Assembly (NCBI RefSeq): GCF_002174305.1
Contig: NZ_MIJB01000002.1
Span: 1 to 64,000 of the forward strand
Direction: 5' to 3'
DNA length: 64,000 nucleotides
Source: Aeromicrobium sp. PE09-221
GTDB taxonomy: Bacteria; Actinomycetota; Actinomycetes; Propionibacteriales; Nocardioidaceae
Each line of letters begins with the position of its first letter. The first letter of the stretch is position 1. A program made the position numbers and the translations under genes. The notes beneath the pieces were generated by a model. The model was not told the DNA's origin. It did not search any database and saw only the letters and a list, made by a program, of their open reading frames with translations. Below are positions 61,284-64,000 of the stretch, piece by piece.

Positions 61284-63093
61284 GGACTACGCGCTGTTGT
61301 CCAACCTGACGACTGGCCCCCTTGTCTCCCGGGACGGCAGCATCGACTGGCTGTGTCTTCCCCGTTTCGACTCTCCAGCGGTCTTCACCGCACTGCTCGG
61401 TGACGCGGACGACGGCAGATGGAAGCTGTCGGCCGTAGACGGTGAAGTCGTCGAGTGGAGATATCTGCCCCAGACCTTCGTGCTGGAGACAACCTGGCGT
61501 ACCCCGACCGGGACGGTGCGGGTGACGGACTTCCTGCTGCCGAGCACGTCGCGCGGCGATCTGGTACGTCGTGTCGAGTGTCTCGACGGGACGGCGCGGC
61601 TCGTGCACGATCTCCGATTGCGGTTCGACTACGCCCGCGCCACGCCCTGGGTCCGGCGGATCGACGGACACGACGACGCGCAAGCCCTGCTGGCGATGGC
61701 CGGGCCCGACGGGATTCTGATCACCGGGCCGCCGTTGACATGGGCCGACGAGACGGGCGCCGACGGAGCCGACGAGACGGCCGGCCGACGCGCCCCACGC
61801 TTGACAGGGAGCTTCGATCTCACCGCGGGTGAGCGACTGGATTGGGATCTCAGCTGGTTTCCCGCCTATCAGGAACCGCCCGAACCGCCCGATGCGGACC
61901 GCGCACTGGCCGAGACCGTCGAGTTCTGGACGCAATGGGTATCGCAGTGCGAAGTGCGCACCGAACACCGGCCGCTGGTGTGGCGATCGCTCCTCGTCCT
62001 GCGGGCACTCACCCACCTGGACACGGGTGGGATCGTCGCCGCTCCCACCGCCTCGCTGCCCGAGAGCTTCGGGGGTGCCCGCAACTGGGACTATCGCTAT
62101 GTCTGGCTCAGGGACGCTGCGTTCACCATCGAGGTCGCCGTCGCCCACGGCCTGACCAGCGGAGCGAAACTCTGGCGCGATTGGCTGTTGCGCGCCGTTG
62201 CCGGCGACGCTGATGACGTCCGAATCATGTATGGACTAGCCGGAGAGCGAGAGCTCACCGAGTCGGAGCTCGACCACCTCCGCGGCTACGAGGGTTCTCG
62301 GCCCGTACGAATCGGCAACGGCGCGGCGCATCAGTTCCAGGCGGACGTCGTCGGGGAGGTCATGATCGCCCTGCACGAGCTGCGCGAAGCCGGGGTGGGC
62401 GAGAACGACTACACCTGGGGGTTGCAGAAGAGCCTGCTGCGCTACTGCGAGGAGAACCTCGAGCGCCGGGATCACGGCATCTGGGAGATACGGGGCGAGC
62501 CGCACTTCTTCACCCATGGCCGAGCGATGATGTGGGCGGCCTTCGACCGGGGGATCCGCGCTGTCGAGGAGCACGGCTGTGAGGGTCCGGTGGAGCGATG
62601 GAAGGAACTGCGCGAGAGGCTCGCCGAAGAGATCGAGACGCATGGACGCGATGAAGAGCACGGCGGTTACACCCAGACCTATGACAATCGCGAGGTGGAT
62701 GCATCACTCCTGCAGCTGCCGCACACCGGATATGTCGCCTACGATGATCCGCGCATGCTCGCGACGGTGGCTCGTCTCGAGGAGGAGCTCGTCACGTCCG
62801 ATGGGTGGGTGTACCGCTACCGCACCGACACCGGTTTCGATGGGCTGGAAGGTGACGAATCGCCCTTCGTGCTCTGCACCTTCTGGCTCATCGAGCAGTA
62901 TGCCCTCAGCGGTCGTGTCGAGGATGCCCGACGGTTGATGGACACCGTCCTGGGCGCGGCCAGTGATCTCGGCCTGTTGGCCGAGCAGTACGACCCGCAA
63001 GCCGGCCGACTCGCCGGAAACTACCCGCAGGCCTTCAGCCACCTGGGCCTGATCCGCGCCGCGGATGCCATCGCGGATGCTGAGGGCAGGTGA
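61267..63093 (+). CDS. glycoside hydrolase family 15 protein (glucoamylase/trehalase-like)
   Basis: Predicted 608 residues. An N-terminal beta domain (LEDYALLSNLTTGPLVSRDGSIDWLCLPRF) precedes the alpha/alpha barrel with ESFGGARNWDYRYVWLRDAAF and GLLAEQYDPQAGRLAGNYPQAFSHLGLI, which holds a catalytic glutamate. Actinobacterial members act on trehalose or alpha-glucans. The start may be ATG 61267 or 61258. The 5' end overlaps the P450 3' end by 17 bp. Confidence 0.9.
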   Translation: MSTPLEDYALLSNLTTGPLVSRDGSIDWLCLPRFDSPAVFTALLGDADDGRWKLSAVDGEVVEWRYLPQTFVLETTWRTPTGTVRVTDFLLPSTSRGDLVRRVECLDGTARLVHDLRLRFDYARATPWVRRIDGHDDAQALLAMAGPDGILITGPPLTWADETGADGADETAGRRAPRLTGSFDLTAGERLDWDLSWFPAYQEPPEPPDADRALAETVEFWTQWVSQCEVRTEHRPLVWRSLLVLRALTHLDTGGIVAAPTASLPESFGGARNWDYRYVWLRDAAFTIEVAVAHGLTSGAKLWRDWLLRAVAGDADDVRIMYGLAGERELTESELDHLRGYEGSRPVRIGNGAAHQFQADVVGEVMIALHELREAGVGENDYTWGLQKSLLRYCEENLERRDHGIWEIRGEPHFFTHGRAMMWAAFDRGIRAVEEHGCEGPVERWKELRERLAEEIETHGRDEEHGGYTQTYDNREVDASLLQLPHTGYVAYDDPRMLATVARLEEELVTSDGWVYRYRTDTGFDGLEGDESPFVLCTFWLIEQYALSGRVEDARRLMDTVLGAASDLGLLAEQYDPQAGRLAGNYPQAFSHLGLIRAADAIADAEGR

Positions 63094-63095
63094 CC

Positions 63096-64000
63096 ATGAC
63101 GGCCTACGGATTCCACGCCTCCCATGAGCAGATCGCCCCTTCCCAGCTTCTGCGCGATGTTCAGCGTGCAGAACGTGCGGGATTCGACCGAGCGATGTGC
63201 TCGGATCACTTCGCGCCGTGGTCCACACGGCAGGGCCATTCGGGCTTCGCCTGGTCATGGTTGGGTGCCGCGCTGGCGACGACCGAGCTGACCCTCGGCA
63301 CGGTGTCCGCGCCCGGCCAGCGTTACCATCCCGCGATCATCGCGCAGGCAGCGGCGACCCTAGCCGAGATGTTCCCGGGGCGATTCTGGATGGCCCTCGG
63401 CTCGGGCCAGAACATGAACGAGCACATCACCGGCGACAAATGGCCCACGAAGGACCTACGCCAGGAGCGCCTCGAGGAATGTGTGGAGATCATCCGCCGG
63501 CTGCACGCGGGGGAAGAGGTGACCCACCGCGGGCACGTGGTCGTGGAGCGTGCCCGGATCTACTCCCGGCCGACGAACCCGCCGAGACTCCTCGGGCCGG
63601 CGCTGACACCTGCCACAGCTGCGCGGGCAGCGGAGTGGGCCGATGGCCTGATCACGATCAACGCCGAGATGGAGACCGTACAGGAGATCATCGACGCGTA
63701 TCGCGGGAACGGCGGTGTGGGGCCACTCGCTCTTCAGGTCCATCTGTCGGTGGCGCCCACCCTGGCGGAGGCGCGACGCATCGCTCGAGATCAATGGCGG
63801 AACCATCCACTCGACGAACCCGTCCCGCACGACATGGCGACACCGGAGGATCTCGACATCGTGGGTCGGTACGTGCCCGACGACAAGATCGCCGATGCGG
63901 TGGTGATCAGCGATTCCGCCCGCGATCTAGCCGGTCGGCTGCGGGCATTCGAACAACTGGGATTCGACGAGATCTACCTGCATCACGTCGGCCAGGACCA
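63096..64000 (+). CDS. LLM-class flavin-dependent oxidoreductase (partial, runs off window)
   Basis: At least 301 residues. The TIM-barrel luciferase-like pattern is YGFHASHEQIAPSQLLRDVQ, MCSDHFAPW, LTLGTVSAPGQRYHPAIIAQ and RFWMALGSGQNMNEHITG. The last two are hallmarks of the F420/FMN glucose-6-phosphate-dehydrogenase-like branch. ATG 63096 has GAGGGCAGG upstream and is 2 bp after the GH15 stop, so both are co-transcribed. The C-terminus is missing at the window edge. Confidence 0.88.
   Translation, partial: MTAYGFHASHEQIAPSQLLRDVQRAERAGFDRAMCSDHFAPWSTRQGHSGFAWSWLGAALATTELTLGTVSAPGQRYHPAIIAQAAATLAEMFPGRFWMALGSGQNMNEHITGDKWPTKDLRQERLEECVEIIRRLHAGEEVTHRGHVVVERARIYSRPTNPPRLLGPALTPATAARAAEWADGLITINAEMETVQEIIDAYRGNGGVGPLALQVHLSVAPTLAEARRIARDQWRNHPLDEPVPHDMATPEDLDIVGRYVPDDKIADAVVISDSARDLAGRLRAFEQLGFDEIYLHHVGQD

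Overview
The window is chromosomal DNA of a high-GC Gram-positive actinobacterium. Evidence for this is the GC-rich codon use, frequent GTG starts, sortase-anchored HtaA heme-uptake proteins behind an IdeR/DtxR-like iron box, a MetPS-type transporter, an F420/FMN-type LLM oxidoreductase, and dense gene packing with many 1-8 bp overlaps. A Micrococcales-like organism (Brevibacterium, Brachybacterium or Microbacterium type) fits best, but the genus cannot be fixed from the sequence alone.

Layout, left part. 1-272 is the end of an IS3-family element. 401-1962 holds small accessory genes and a decayed fragment. 2029-5759 holds a sensor kinase and an orphan receiver that flank a pyruvoyl arginine decarboxylase/GNAT pair. 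5763-7205 holds a DUF1304 protein and a PLP dehydratase. 7289-9607 is an unusual three-gene unit: a 63-residue tandem-repeat peptide, a JmjC/cupin oxygenase that overlaps it by 4 bp, and a sucrase/ferredoxin-like protein. 9629-15457 is a CsoR-controlled copper operon (copZ, secreted metal-binding protein, copA, copB, csoR) with a clear operator. 15608-23505 is an exopolysaccharide locus: nucleotide-sugar dehydrogenase, epimerase, dedicated GlmS, NodB deacetylase and a secreted barrel-like protein on the minus strand, with a processive GT2 synthase diverging from them.

Middle part. Next come a large LuxR-type ATPase regulator, a MetP/MetS transporter pair, an envelope phosphodiesterase/MBL/DedA-like set, a DUF2975/Xre pair with a long dyad operator, an MFS pump, Ppx/GppA, a 2-hydroxyacid dehydrogenase and a class-I-shaped tRNA with anticodon UAA. 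Just after the tRNA (35549-37800) is an accessory segment. It has an Abi_2/AbiF-type HEPN protein with an in-frame amber codon near its N-terminus, a strong hairpin upstream, and a coupled HTH protein downstream. From 37800 to 46802 a GntR regulator controls, through two palindromes, an overlapping operon: lipoprotein SBP, two permeases, ATPase, HAD phosphatase, EEP phosphodiesterase and an LPxTG metallophosphoesterase. This looks like extracellular phosphoester scavenging.

Right part. 46950-51841 holds two HtaA-domain surface proteins under iron-type control. Then follow a DHA2 efflux pump with its TetR regulator, a broken AraC gene, trmB, a Bax-inhibitor-1 protein, an SGNH hydrolase, a tyrosine phosphatase/pirin pair, an SDR/P450 operon behind a perfect 23-bp palindrome, a GH15 enzyme, and a partial LLM oxidoreductase that runs off the window.

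The best candidates for undescribed biology are the repeat-peptide/JmjC/sucrase-ferredoxin unit (7289-9607) and the AbiF-like module with its upstream hairpin and amber codon (35715-37260).
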